DNA of 64,000 nt from contig NZ_JABFDF010000002.1 of NCBI RefSeq assembly GCF_013403985.1, forward strand, positions 62,001 to 126,000. Direction: 5' to 3'. Source of the stretch: Winogradskyella ludwigii (GTDB lineage: Bacteria > Bacteroidota > Bacteroidia > Flavobacteriales > Flavobacteriaceae). Every line of letters begins with the position of its first letter. Position 1 is the stretch's first letter. Shown here piece after piece: positions 9,558 to 17,529 of this stretch. The translations under genes were made by a program, and so were the position numbers. The notes beneath the pieces were generated by a model. The model had not been told where the DNA came from. It was given only the letters and a program-made list of their open reading frames with translations, and did no database searches.

Positions 9558-10934
9558 ATGAGTAAATACGATATTATAGTGTTAGGTAGTGGTCCAGGAG
9601 GCTACGTAACTGCAATTAGAGCATCACAACTAGGATTTAAAACTGCAGTTGTAGAAAAAGAAAGTCTTGGTGGTGTGTGTTTAAATTGGGGTTGTATTCC
9701 AACAAAAGCCCTTTTAAAATCTGCTCAAGTGTTTGAATACCTTAAACATGCAGACGATTACGGATTAAAAGTTTCTGAATTTGATAAAGACTTTGACGCT
9801 GTAGTTAAACGTAGTCGTAGTGTTGCTGATGGCATGAGTAATGGTGTTAAGTTTTTAATGAAAAAGAACAAAATTGACGTTATTGAAGGTTTTGGAACAC
9901 TTAAAACTGGAAAGAAAATAGATGTTAATGGTACCGAATATTCTGCTGACCATATTATTGTGGCAACAGGATCTCGCTCTCGTGAGTTACCAAGTTTACC
10001 TCAGGATGGTAAAAAAGTAATTGGTTACAGACAAGCAATGACTTTAGAGAAGCAACCTAAGAAAATGATTATTGTTGGTTCTGGAGCTATTGGTGTTGAA
10101 TTTGCTTATTTCTATAACTCAATGGGAACTGAAGTTACTATTGTAGAATATTTAGATAAAATTGTTCCTGTTGAAGATGATGATGTTTCTAAACAATTAG
10201 AACGTAGCTTTAAGAAATCTGGAATTAAAATTATGACATCTTCAGAAGTAACTTCTGTAGATACGACTGGAACCGGAGTAAAAGCTACAGTAAAAACTAA
10301 AAAAGGAGAAGAAGTACTTGAAGCAGATATTGTATTATCTGCCGTTGGTATTAAATCAAATATTGAAAACATTGGATTAGAAGATGTTGGTATTGCTGTT
10401 GATAGAGATAAAATCTTAGTTAACGACTTCTACCAAACTAATATCCCAGGTTATTATGCTATTGGAGATGTAACTCCAGGACAAGCTTTAGCTCACGTTG
10501 CTTCTGCAGAAGGTATTCTTTGTGTAGAAAAAATTGCAGGTCAGCATGTAGAAGCTTTAGATTATGGAAATGTTCCGGGTTGTACCTATTGTTCACCTGA
10601 AATTGCTAGTGTTGGATTAACTGAAGCACAAGCCAAAGCCAAAGGTTTAGACGTTAAGATTGGTAAATTTCCATTCTCTGCATCTGGAAAAGCAAGTGCT
10701 AGTGGAGCTAAAGATGGTTTTGTAAAAGTAATTTTTGATGCTAAATATGGCGAATGGTTAGGATGCCATATGATTGGTGCTGGTGTTACTGATATGATTG
10801 CCGAAGCTGTTTTAGGTCGTAAGTTAGAAACTACAGGACATGAAGTGTTAAAAGCAATTCACCCTCACCCAACAATGAGTGAAGCCGTTATGGAAGCTGT
10901 TGCAGCTGCTTATGATGAGGTTATACACTTGTAA
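9558..10934 (+). CDS. lpdA: Dihydrolipoyl dehydrogenase (E3)
   Basis: FAD flavoenzyme that reoxidises dihydrolipoamide in the 2-oxo acid dehydrogenase complexes and the glycine cleavage system. The 458 residues contain the FAD site GSGPGGY near the N-terminus, the redox disulfide C41/C46 in GGVCLNWGCIPTK, the NAD site GSGAIGVEFA, and the C-terminal HPHPTMSEAV with the catalytic histidine-glutamate pair. It has its own promoter and terminator and is not linked to E1/E2 genes, so it probably serves several complexes. Confidence 0.96.
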   Translation: MSKYDIIVLGSGPGGYVTAIRASQLGFKTAVVEKESLGGVCLNWGCIPTKALLKSAQVFEYLKHADDYGLKVSEFDKDFDAVVKRSRSVADGMSNGVKFLMKKNKIDVIEGFGTLKTGKKIDVNGTEYSADHIIVATGSRSRELPSLPQDGKKVIGYRQAMTLEKQPKKMIIVGSGAIGVEFAYFYNSMGTEVTIVEYLDKIVPVEDDDVSKQLERSFKKSGIKIMTSSEVTSVDTTGTGVKATVKTKKGEEVLEADIVLSAVGIKSNIENIGLEDVGIAVDRDKILVNDFYQTNIPGYYAIGDVTPGQALAHVASAEGILCVEKIAGQHVEALDYGNVPGCTYCSPEIASVGLTEAQAKAKGLDVKIGKFPFSASGKASASGAKDGFVKVIFDAKYGEWLGCHMIGAGVTDMIAEAVLGRKLETTGHEVLKAIHPHPTMSEAVMEAVAAAYDEVIHL

Positions 10935-10962
10935 GCCTAAAAATTTTAAATAAGTAAAAAAA

Positions 10963-10991
10963 AGACGATTCTGTTAGAATCGTCTTTTTTT
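10963..10991 (+). terminator. Terminator of lpdA
   Basis: Perfect 10-base stem AGACGATTCT / AGAATCGTCT with a GTT loop (10963-10985) followed by T7. It starts 28 bases after the lpdA stop. Confidence 0.92.
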
Positions 10992-11047
10992 ATTCAAAGT
11001 TTTATCTAAATTCGCTTACACTAATTAAACATGTAACAACACTATTT

Positions 11048-12145
11048 TTGAGTACTACAACAAAACGTTTTTATACTCTAGATGCTTTTAGAGGCTTAGC
11101 AGCGCTTTTAGTTTTTCTTTATCATGCCCCAAACTTATCTATATTAACAAAAAACTCATTTATTAAAGGCTCTGGTGTTTTTGTAGATCTATTTTTTGTG
11201 CTTAGTGGTTTTGTGATTTATCATAATTACAAAAACAAATTATATAATTTTAATATGAGTAAGTCCTTTATTTTAAAACGATTTAATCGACTTCTCCCTC
11301 TTCATATTTATACGCTATTGGTTTTACTACTCTTAGAAGTCATAAAATATTTAGCGCAAGATTATATTACATTTAGTACAATCCCTTTTGAATCTAATAC
11401 TATCGCTTCCTTTTGGCCTCAATTGTTTTTAGTAAACTCCACTCCACTTTTTTGCGGGTTTAATTGGAATGGTCAAAACTGGTCTATTAGTGCAGAATTG
11501 ATAACCTATTTATTGTTTATTATTACATCTCTAGTTTGGTTAAAAAAAAAGAAACTCACATTTCTAATTTCTATAGTTATTATCTGTTTAGGTTATCTAT
11601 TTTTTGTTTTAAAATACCACACCTATAATATCTATATAGACTTTAATTTCAGCTTTATTAGAGGCTTTATTGGCTTCTATTTTGGGATAATAATATACCT
11701 TTTAAGAGATACAGTATTGTCTTTTCTCAATAAGGTCTCTATAGTTTTAGGGAATCTTTTAGAAGGGTTAATTTTAATCTTTGTAATCTACATTGTCTCT
11801 AACATGAGTTACTATCAAAATTACTTTTTTATAGTACACATTGCATTTGGTCTTCTGATATTTATTTTTTCAATGGAAAAAGGTCTCATCTCTCAATTTT
11901 TAAAATTACAATTGTTTCAAAAATTAGGGCAATGGTCCTATTCTATTTACCTTAATCACACACTAATAATTATATTCTACAATATGATATTAGTAAAAAC
12001 ACTAAAGGTGCATGAAGCGTATATTATACCATCAGAACTATTATTAATTGTGGTCTTGTGCTTATATTCTGCTTTCACTTATAAACATATTGAAAAGCGC
12101 TTTTACAAGCAAAAGAAACAAAATAAACCGGTTATAAAGGAATAA
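11048..12145 (+). CDS. Acyltransferase-3 family membrane protein
   Basis: A 365-residue integral membrane O-acyltransferase of the OafA/NolL/YrhL family with about ten transmembrane segments. The N-terminal signature RFYTLDAFRGLAALLVFLYH carries the conserved arginine and catalytic histidine. Such enzymes acetylate or succinylate surface sugars; the substrate is unknown. The start is a TTG at 11048, since no in-frame ATG lies between the upstream stop and the family's conserved N-terminus. A TATTTTTG at 11043-11050 overlaps this start codon and cannot drive the full-length frame. It is isolated from glycan gene clusters. Confidence 0.87.
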   Translation: MSTTTKRFYTLDAFRGLAALLVFLYHAPNLSILTKNSFIKGSGVFVDLFFVLSGFVIYHNYKNKLYNFNMSKSFILKRFNRLLPLHIYTLLVLLLLEVIKYLAQDYITFSTIPFESNTIASFWPQLFLVNSTPLFCGFNWNGQNWSISAELITYLLFIITSLVWLKKKKLTFLISIVIICLGYLFFVLKYHTYNIYIDFNFSFIRGFIGFYFGIIIYLLRDTVLSFLNKVSIVLGNLLEGLILIFVIYIVSNMSYYQNYFFIVHIAFGLLIFIFSMEKGLISQFLKLQLFQKLGQWSYSIYLNHTLIIIFYNMILVKTLKVHEAYIIPSELLLIVVLCLYSAFTYKHIEKRFYKQKKQNKPVIKE

Positions 12146-12280
12146 ACCTAGAAGTTCTAACCTAAGCTTAAAAACGATCCGTTAGTTGTGTAACCTACTC
12201 CATTTATCTTATTCTATTTTAATTAAACCAGAAAAGTATTATTTTATTATCTCTAACACGTTAAGTTATAAAACAAAAAA

Positions 12281-12306
12281 GTTCCAGATAATTCTGGAAC
12301 TTTTTT
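12281..12306. terminator. Bidirectional terminator
   Basis: Eight-base stem GTTCCAGA / TCTGGAAC with a 4-base loop (12281-12300), preceded by A6 and followed by T6. It serves the rightward acyltransferase gene and the leftward barrel gene that converge here. Confidence 0.88.
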
Positions 12307-12330
12307 ATTCAATTATTTAAGATGGCAGAA

Positions 12331-12966
12331 TTAGAACATAAATCCTAGTCCAACTTGTACAACTTCATTTTTACCATCTACATTTTCAAAAAGTGAATCG
12401 TCTTTAAACATGTTTGTTAATCCCATAGTGTAACGCGCGCTTACAAAAAAACCGCTATCAAACTTATAAGACGTACCTACTGCTAAACTTGTGTCAAAAT
12501 CTTTTACATAAGAATCATCTTCATCAATTTCGAAATCTCCACCATCTGAGTTAGGTTCAGAATCGAATTCTTCATGAATTTTAAATCCAAATTGTGGACC
12601 TGCTTCAACACTTAATCCTTTAATTAAATAAACTTTAAGTAATAACGGTACTTGAATGTAGTCTAATTGATATTCGATATCTTCACTGGTATTAAAGAGT
12701 CTATCTTCACCTTGTACAATATCAAAACCTTGACCTGAATAAAACAGCTCTGGTTGAAAAGAAATACGTTCTGAGAGTGGAATTTCAGCAACTAAACCTG
12801 CATTAAAACTTGTACGCGCATCCACATCATCGAAATCATCTCCTGTTATTTTAGAAAAGTTAATTCCTCCCTTTGCTCCTAATTGAATTGCTTTAGAATC
12901 TGATTGTGCATAAACTGATGTTAATGCCAATAAAAATACTCCTGTAAATACTATTAATTTCTTCAT
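12331..12966 (-). CDS. Outer-membrane beta-barrel protein
   Basis: Secreted 211-residue protein of the small outer-membrane barrel type (OMP_b-brl_2/PorT-like). The signal peptide MKKLIVFTGVFLLALTSVYA is followed by AQSDSKAIQLGAKGGINFS, a typical first barrel strand. Alternating hydrophobic strands run to a terminal aromatic residue (VGLGFMF), the BAM recognition pattern. An ATG at 12975 would add three residues (MII). I prefer 12966 because the basic signal-peptide start begins there. No specific function is visible. Confidence 0.85.
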   Translation of the reverse strand: MKKLIVFTGVFLLALTSVYAQSDSKAIQLGAKGGINFSKITGDDFDDVDARTSFNAGLVAEIPLSERISFQPELFYSGQGFDIVQGEDRLFNTSEDIEYQLDYIQVPLLLKVYLIKGLSVEAGPQFGFKIHEEFDSEPNSDGGDFEIDEDDSYVKDFDTSLAVGTSYKFDSGFFVSARYTMGLTNMFKDDSLFENVDGKNEVVQVGLGFMF

Positions 12967-13147
12967 GATTATCATTATTTATTTAGGTTAAAGGAATAAT
13001 AATAATAATCAAAAACTCAACAATAACAAGGCTTAACAGCAGTTTAACAAGTTTGAATTTTCACCTGAAAAACAATCGTAAAAATTGAATAGCTACTTAA
13101 ACTCTATTCGTTAAAAGGTTAACTCTTATGTAAAAAAAGCGTTCATT

Positions 13148-13624
13148 TTACAATTTGTAACCCAATCCTAAAAATACGCCATTAGGTGTAATCTCCTCGA
13201 AACCGATAGTGTATTTCATTTGTAGTTCTAGTTTTGAAGATACGTTATAAGCCAAAGCTAAATCTGCTCTAATTTTAAGTTTGGCATTAAAAAAATCGAA
13301 GAAATAATTAATACTTGGACCAACAAGGATATTGAAGTTATTTTTAACATTGTACTTCAAATAAATTGGAGCGTTCAAAAATTTAAAATCACCAAGTCCT
13401 ATATAAAGCAATTCGGGCTGTAAATAAAAATCGTTTTCTATTTCAAAATTCGCGAAGCCACCAAAATAATACCCTATTTGTACATCTGTATCTTTACCGA
13501 AATTACTTTCTTCAAATTGATAAAAGGTAAAATTAAGTCCACCTTTAACTCCATATTCAGTTTGTGCAGATAACGCGCTTAAACTAAATAGTAAGAATAA
13601 AATAGCGATACAACTTTGTTTCAT
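13148..13624 (-). CDS. Small outer-membrane beta-barrel protein
   Basis: A 158-residue exported protein with signal peptide MKQSCIAILFLLFSLSALSA followed by QTEYGVKGGLNFTFYQ. Barrel-type strands continue to the C-terminus (VFLGLGYKL). It resembles the neighbour at 12331 in architecture but is shorter, probably an eight-stranded barrel. It lies 3 bases after the aroQ stop, so it is probably cotranscribed with aroQ. Function unknown. Confidence 0.82.
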   Translation of the reverse strand: MKQSCIAILFLLFSLSALSAQTEYGVKGGLNFTFYQFEESNFGKDTDVQIGYYFGGFANFEIENDFYLQPELLYIGLGDFKFLNAPIYLKYNVKNNFNILVGPSINYFFDFFNAKLKIRADLALAYNVSSKLELQMKYTIGFEEITPNGVFLGLGYKL

Positions 13625-13627
13625 TTT

Positions 13628-14050
13628 TTAAACCTTTAAAAAACTAGTAATAGCCAACTCATAGCTCTGAAGCCCAAAACCTAAAATGACACCTTTTGCA
13701 TTTGGAGAAATATAAGATTGATGCCTAAATTCTTCTCTAGAAAATGTATTAGAAATATGCACCTCTACAACAGGAGTCGTAATGGCTTTAATAGCATCTC
13801 CAATACCAACAGATGTATGAGTATAAGCGGCTGCATTAAGAATTATTCCATCATAAGAAAAACCAACATCTTGCAGTTTAGTTATAAGTTCGCCTTCAAT
13901 ATTTGACTGAAAATAATCTATAGACACCTCTGGAAATTTTAATTTTAAGTCTTCCAAATACTCTTTAAACGTTTGATGCCCATAAATCTCAGGTTCACGT
14001 TTACCTAAAAGATTTAAATTGGGTCCATTAATGATAATAAGTTGCTTCAT
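13628..14050 (-). CDS. aroQ: 3-dehydroquinate dehydratase, type II
   Basis: Third step of the shikimate pathway, converting 3-dehydroquinate to 3-dehydroshikimate. The 140 residues match the family. The signature IINGPNLNLLGKREPEIYG carries R18 and the catalytic Y23; VEVHISN carries the catalytic histidine. AroQ and XerD are often neighbours in this phylum; here they are about 2.5 kb apart with barrel, secreted and TM2 genes between. Confidence 0.95.
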   Translation of the reverse strand: MKQLIIINGPNLNLLGKREPEIYGHQTFKEYLEDLKLKFPEVSIDYFQSNIEGELITKLQDVGFSYDGIILNAAAYTHTSVGIGDAIKAITTPVVEVHISNTFSREEFRHQSYISPNAKGVILGFGLQSYELAITSFLKV

Positions 14051-14054
14051 AAAG

Positions 14055-14062
14055 TAAAGATA
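14055..14062 (-). promoter_or_regulatory. Candidate -7 element of aroQ (leaderless)
   Basis: Read leftward, TATCTTTA ends 4 bases before the aroQ ATG. It differs from TAnnTTTG at the last position. If functional, transcription would start at or next to the ATG, giving a leaderless mRNA. The xerD gene has the same octamer at the same distance. Confidence 0.35.
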
Positions 14063-14081
14063 TTAAAATATAAGCATAAAA

Positions 14082-14105
14082 AAACCGAAGCGTTAGCTTC
14101 GGTTT
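14082..14105 (-). terminator. Terminator of the 14131-14757 barrel gene
   Basis: Ten-base stem AAACCGAAGC / GCTTCGGTTT with a GTTA loop. Read leftward it is followed by a run of T, 26 bases after the stop at 14131. Confidence 0.9.
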
Positions 14106-14130
14106 TTAATATAATAAATTGTTTTGAGTC

Positions 14131-14757
14131 TTATAACTTGAATAAGATACCGAAGTTAGCTGTTCCACCAAATGGGTTAGCAACATCACCAAAACCTAAG
14201 TTAAATTCTGATACAGCTTCTGCACCATCAAAATCATATTTAGATGAAGAGAAAGATAATACATTCTTTAAACCGAAAGTTAAAGCGATTTTTTCAGTTA
14301 CAAAATAGTTAATACCTAAATCTAAACCTGCATTAAAACTGTTTAATTTAACATCTTCTGATCCACTCTTGTCATTTAAGCTACCATAATCAACACCAAA
14401 TTCAGTAAAAGTTTTAAAACGCTCACCTAAATCTAAAAAGTAATAACGTGCAAAAACACCTACACCGAAACCAGAAGCATCAGCAGCATCTACACCACCA
14501 ATTTCAGATTTAAATGACTGAAAAGAAAGTTCACCACCAATAGCTAAATCTTCGCTCATGAAATAACCTACTTTTGGGCTAATGTTAAAGTTTGATGTTT
14601 TGTCTTCAGTATTTTTGTCATTTGTATTGCTAAAACCAACCATACCTTCAATGAAGATATCACCTTCAGCAAAACTGTAAGTCTTAACTTCTTCTTGTGC
14701 ACTTACACTTGTAAATCCTAATACTGCAACTGCAGCTGTAAATAATAATTTTTTCAT
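14131..14757 (-). CDS. Outer-membrane beta-barrel protein
   Basis: A 208-residue exported barrel protein with signal peptide MKKLLFTAAVAVLGFTSVSA cleaved before QEE. Repeated amphipathic strands (FNISPKVGYFMSEDLAIGGE, FGVGVFARYYF, SFNAGLDLGINYF) and a C-terminal NFGILFKL are typical of the 8-10-stranded OprF/OmpW-like porin-family proteins of Bacteroidota. It is monocistronic with its own promoter and terminator. The codons are dominated by A/T endings, which suggests high expression. Function unknown. Confidence 0.85.
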   Translation of the reverse strand: MKKLLFTAAVAVLGFTSVSAQEEVKTYSFAEGDIFIEGMVGFSNTNDKNTEDKTSNFNISPKVGYFMSEDLAIGGELSFQSFKSEIGGVDAADASGFGVGVFARYYFLDLGERFKTFTEFGVDYGSLNDKSGSEDVKLNSFNAGLDLGINYFVTEKIALTFGLKNVLSFSSSKYDFDGAEAVSEFNLGFGDVANPFGGTANFGILFKL

Positions 14758-14790
14758 AATTTGTATTTATTTTAAAATTAATTTGGTCGG

Positions 14791-14798
14791 CAAAAGTA
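14791..14798 (-). promoter_or_regulatory. -7 element of the 14131-14757 gene
   Basis: Plus-strand CAAAAGTA reads TACTTTTG leftward, an exact TAnnTTTG match, 33 bases before the ATG. No clear TTG is seen at the -33 position. Confidence 0.5.
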
Positions 14799-15162
14799 GT
14801 AGTTTTCCCTTGTTGGATAATTCCATTAAATGTTAAAAATTAGTGTTTTTCATCGATAATTTAAGTTTTTAAACCCTAAAAACTCTCTAAAATGCTCTAA
14901 ACGAGAAAGTCAACATCGGAATAAAAAAACTATAAAATTCAACTCTAATAATTCACTATTAAATACTTCAAATTAATTATAATTCTTCATTGTTTTAACA
15001 AAAAAAGAGAGGCTTTTTAGCCTCTCTTTTTTACTTGCTTAATAATTCGGTAATAATCCAAATGCAATACTTAATAACACGGCATCTAAAATCGATAAAT
15101 TTCTGTTTTTATAGCTTGAAAAAGTAATAATTCATAATTAGAAAATCTAATCCATGTTTTGA
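14799..15162. other. Intergenic stretch, no gene supported
   Basis: The gap 14758-15162 (405 bases) holds the promoter at 14791 and the terminator at 15003. Between them I see only AT-rich sequence. Read leftward, about 15055-15140 has an open frame ending in LSIAFGLLPNY before a stop, but it has no ATG/GTG/TTG start of its own and I do not call it. Confidence 0.5.
15003..15030 (-). terminator. Terminator of the 15163-16044 gene
   Basis: Twelve-base stem AAAAGAGAGGCT / AGCCTCTCTTTT with a short T loop, followed leftward by T-rich sequence. It lies about 130 bases after the stop at 15163, unusually far. Confidence 0.85.
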
Positions 15163-16044
15163 TCAATTAGATTTTCTTACCACATCTATTTCGGTTTGCT
15201 CTCCCTTATTTAAACTAGTTACCGTTTTTATGGTATTAATAGCATCAACGATTTCTATGACTGCTGTAGTCGTACCTATAGTTCCTTCTGATTTAGAGAT
15301 TATTGTAATTCGTGTATTATCTTTTAGAACAGGAACTTCGACAATTTCTTTTTTATCAGAAATTTCATGGTTTAATAAAACAATCTTACCATCTATTAAA
15401 AGCGTTATAACATCCTGATCTACTTTACCTCCATCATATAAATGAAATTTAATAGTTTTTGATGTTGTTAAAACTGATGTAATTTCATTTTTCTTTAAAA
15501 CATTTAGGTTTATAGTATCAAGGATTTTAAGATTATTAAACTTCTCTTTAATACTATCTGCTACTTTCTTAGAGTTATTTATTTTCTTAGAGACCTTAGC
15601 CATTCTTTTTTCTACTTTCTCTATAGCATTCAGAAATATTTCTCCATCAATACATTTAGTACCATCACTAAATTTACCATAAAACTTACCTTTAATATCT
15701 TTGTTTTTGGCAAAATCGACTTTTATAGGTTGAAAATAAATATTACAAAAATCATTCTGTGACACTGGTGACTTTGTATAAATAACTCCTGTTTCATAAA
15801 AAGAAAAGAGTTTCGTATTTTCATCATAACTGCCCTTTATAGTAGATTTTGTTTCATGATCTCCATGCAAGTCTGTTAAAGAATAACCTGAAACAACACC
15901 TTTTAATATTTTAAAATTAACTCTGTAAGTTATCACAGAAGTATCATTTAATTTAATGGCACCAACATAATCATTTGATGATTGAGCGTTACTATAAATT
16001 GTACCTAAAAAAATAAAAAGAGAAAGTAGTAGGAATTTTTTCAT
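15163..16044 (-). CDS. Secreted protein of unknown function
   Basis: A 293-residue exported protein starting MKKFLLLSLFIFLGTIYSNA; an upstream ATG at 16068 would add MFINIKYF before the signal peptide and is less likely. The N-terminal half (about 25-140) looks like a small beta domain (DYVGAIKLND...YRVNFKILKGVVSGYSL). A lysine-rich helix follows (about 145-175), and then a beta-rich C-terminal region with a VLLNHEISDKK loop reminiscent of an immunoglobulin-like fold. It is divergent from the TM2 gene. I do not recognise the family. Confidence 0.75.
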   Translation of the reverse strand: MKKFLLLSLFIFLGTIYSNAQSSNDYVGAIKLNDTSVITYRVNFKILKGVVSGYSLTDLHGDHETKSTIKGSYDENTKLFSFYETGVIYTKSPVSQNDFCNIYFQPIKVDFAKNKDIKGKFYGKFSDGTKCIDGEIFLNAIEKVEKRMAKVSKKINNSKKVADSIKEKFNNLKILDTINLNVLKKNEITSVLTTSKTIKFHLYDGGKVDQDVITLLIDGKIVLLNHEISDKKEIVEVPVLKDNTRITIISKSEGTIGTTTAVIEIVDAINTIKTVTSLNKGEQTEIDVVRKSN

Positions 16045-16085
16045 AAAATATTTAATATTGATAAACAAACTTAAATCAATTAGAT

Positions 16086-16454
16086 ATGAAATTTAAACTA
16101 TTACTTACCTTTTTTGTTACCTTTTTAGCTTTTTCAAATAGCTACGCATCTTTTCCTGTTTCTCGTGCTGCAGCCGCAACTGTTTCTGCAAATGTAGCTG
16201 TTGAAGATTCAGAAGAGCCTATGTCTTCACCTGCAGCTTCTTCGTCACAGAAAAGTCAAGGTGTTGCTTTATTATTATGGATATTTCTTGGTGGTTTTGC
16301 TGCTCACAGATGGTATTTAGGTAGCCCAATTGGTTGGAATATCTTATTTATTCTTACTCTTGGTGGCCTTTTTGTTTGGGCTGTTATAGATCTTATAGAT
16401 ATTATTACTGGAGATTACCCAACAGATGGTGGTTTTCAAAGTGACTTTTTCTAG
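16086..16454 (+). CDS. TM2 domain-containing protein
   Basis: A 122-residue membrane protein. The signal peptide (MKFKLLLTFFVTFLAFSNSYA) is followed by a Ser/Ala-rich linker (about 22-58). The TM2 domain (about 60-115) has its typical GGFAAHRWYLG between two transmembrane helices and the closing IDLIDIITG. TM2 proteins are common small membrane proteins of poorly defined role. The exported form, with signal peptide and linker, is usual in this family of bacteria. It has its own terminator. Confidence 0.88.
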   Translation: MKFKLLLTFFVTFLAFSNSYASFPVSRAAAATVSANVAVEDSEEPMSSPAASSSQKSQGVALLLWIFLGGFAAHRWYLGSPIGWNILFILTLGGLFVWAVIDLIDIITGDYPTDGGFQSDFF

Positions 16455-16480
16455 ACTGAAATTTTCACCTTATTATATAA

Positions 16481-16510
16481 CGCCTTTCTTTAATGAGAAA
16501 GGCGTTTTTT
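16481..16510 (+). terminator. Terminator of TM2 gene
   Basis: Nine-base stem CGCCTTTCT / AGAAAGGCG with a 6-base loop, then T6, 26 bases after the stop. Confidence 0.92.
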
Positions 16511-16539
16511 ATTTTAATCCGTATTTACCTGATTTGTAT

Positions 16540-16547
16540 TATCTTTA
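16540..16547 (+). promoter_or_regulatory. Candidate -7 element of xerD (leaderless)
   Basis: TATCTTTA ends 4 bases before the xerD ATG, the same octamer and spacing as at aroQ. Transcription would begin at about the start codon. Confidence 0.35.
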
Positions 16548-16551
16548 GACC

Positions 16552-17460
16552 ATGAAATGGCAGCAAGCATTAACAGATTATGCACATTATCTTCAAATAG
16601 AACGCGGATTGTCTAAAAATTCTATTGAAAATTATAGTTATGATATAAAAAAACTCACCTTATATCTTAATGACCATTCGATTAAAGTATCTCCGATTAC
16701 TATAGATACTAATATTATTAAAGATTTTATTTATACCATTTCAAAATCTATAAACCCAAGATCTCAAGCCCGATTAATTTCTGGTCTTCGTAATTTTTTT
16801 GACTATCTAATTTTTGAAAATTACAGAACTACAAACCCATTAGACCTCATTGAATCTCCTAGAATAGGTAGAAAACTACCAGACACTTTATCTCTTTCTG
16901 ATATTGATGACCTAATTAATAGCATAGACTTAAACTACCAATATAATGGAGTTAATTTAGGTGAGCGCAATAGGTCAATTATTGAAACGCTATATAGTTG
17001 TGGTCTAAGAGTCAGTGAATTGATAGACTTAAAGATATCCGATTTATTTTTTGAAGAAGGCTTTATTAAAGTTACAGGTAAAGGAGACAAACAACGTTTT
17101 GTTCCTATTGGACCAACCACTCAAAAATTTATTAATATTTGGATAGCCATTAGAAACCACATTGATGTGAAACCCAACTCTAAAGACATTCTTTTTTTAA
17201 ATTACAAAGGAAGCCAATTAACACGTGCAATGATTTTTACAATTATAAAAAAACTCGTAGAAAAAACTGGATTACATAAAAACGTTTCACCACACACTTT
17301 TAGACATTCATTCGCAACACACTTATTAGAGAACGGAGCAGATCTAAGAGCCATACAAATGATGCTTGGCCATGAAAGTATTACAACAACTGAAATATAC
17401 ATGCATGTTGACCGCTCTCATTTAAGTGACGTTTTAAACAAATTTCATCCAAGAAAATAA
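16552..17460 (+). CDS. xerD: Tyrosine recombinase XerD
   Basis: Resolves chromosome dimers at dif together with a second Xer protein or alone. The 302 residues have the SAM-like N-terminal DNA-binding domain (about 1-100) and a catalytic domain with the full set R153, K177, H248, R251, H274 and nucleophile Y283 (SCGLRVSEL, HTFRHSFATHLL, MLGHES, EIYMHV). Length and context with aroQ point to the housekeeping recombinase rather than a mobile-element integrase. Confidence 0.93.
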   Translation: MKWQQALTDYAHYLQIERGLSKNSIENYSYDIKKLTLYLNDHSIKVSPITIDTNIIKDFIYTISKSINPRSQARLISGLRNFFDYLIFENYRTTNPLDLIESPRIGRKLPDTLSLSDIDDLINSIDLNYQYNGVNLGERNRSIIETLYSCGLRVSELIDLKISDLFFEEGFIKVTGKGDKQRFVPIGPTTQKFINIWIAIRNHIDVKPNSKDILFLNYKGSQLTRAMIFTIIKKLVEKTGLHKNVSPHTFRHSFATHLLENGADLRAIQMMLGHESITTTEIYMHVDRSHLSDVLNKFHPRK

Positions 17461-17484
17461 CACTTAATTAGTGTCGTTTTTTTT
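17460..17484 (+). terminator. Weak terminator of xerD
   Basis: Five-base stem ACACT / AGTGT with a TAATT loop, overlapping the last base of the stop codon and followed by TCG and T8. The stem is short, so read-through is likely. Confidence 0.4.
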
Positions 17485-17529
17485 GTGACTCAATACATCA
17501 AACTGTGTCTTAAAATAAAGAGCTGAACA

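Noticed and set aside
11043..11050. TATTTTTG as promoter of the acyltransferase gene
   Set aside because: It ends inside the TTG start codon, so a transcript from it would lack the conserved N-terminus.
15055..15140. Leftward open stretch ending in LSIAFGLLPNY
   Set aside because: No ATG, GTG or TTG start after the preceding stop; could be a decayed remnant but cannot be called a gene.
16552..17460. XerD as integrase of a mobile element
   Set aside because: Housekeeping size and motifs, usual genomic partner aroQ in the vicinity, and no attachment-site duplications or phage genes.
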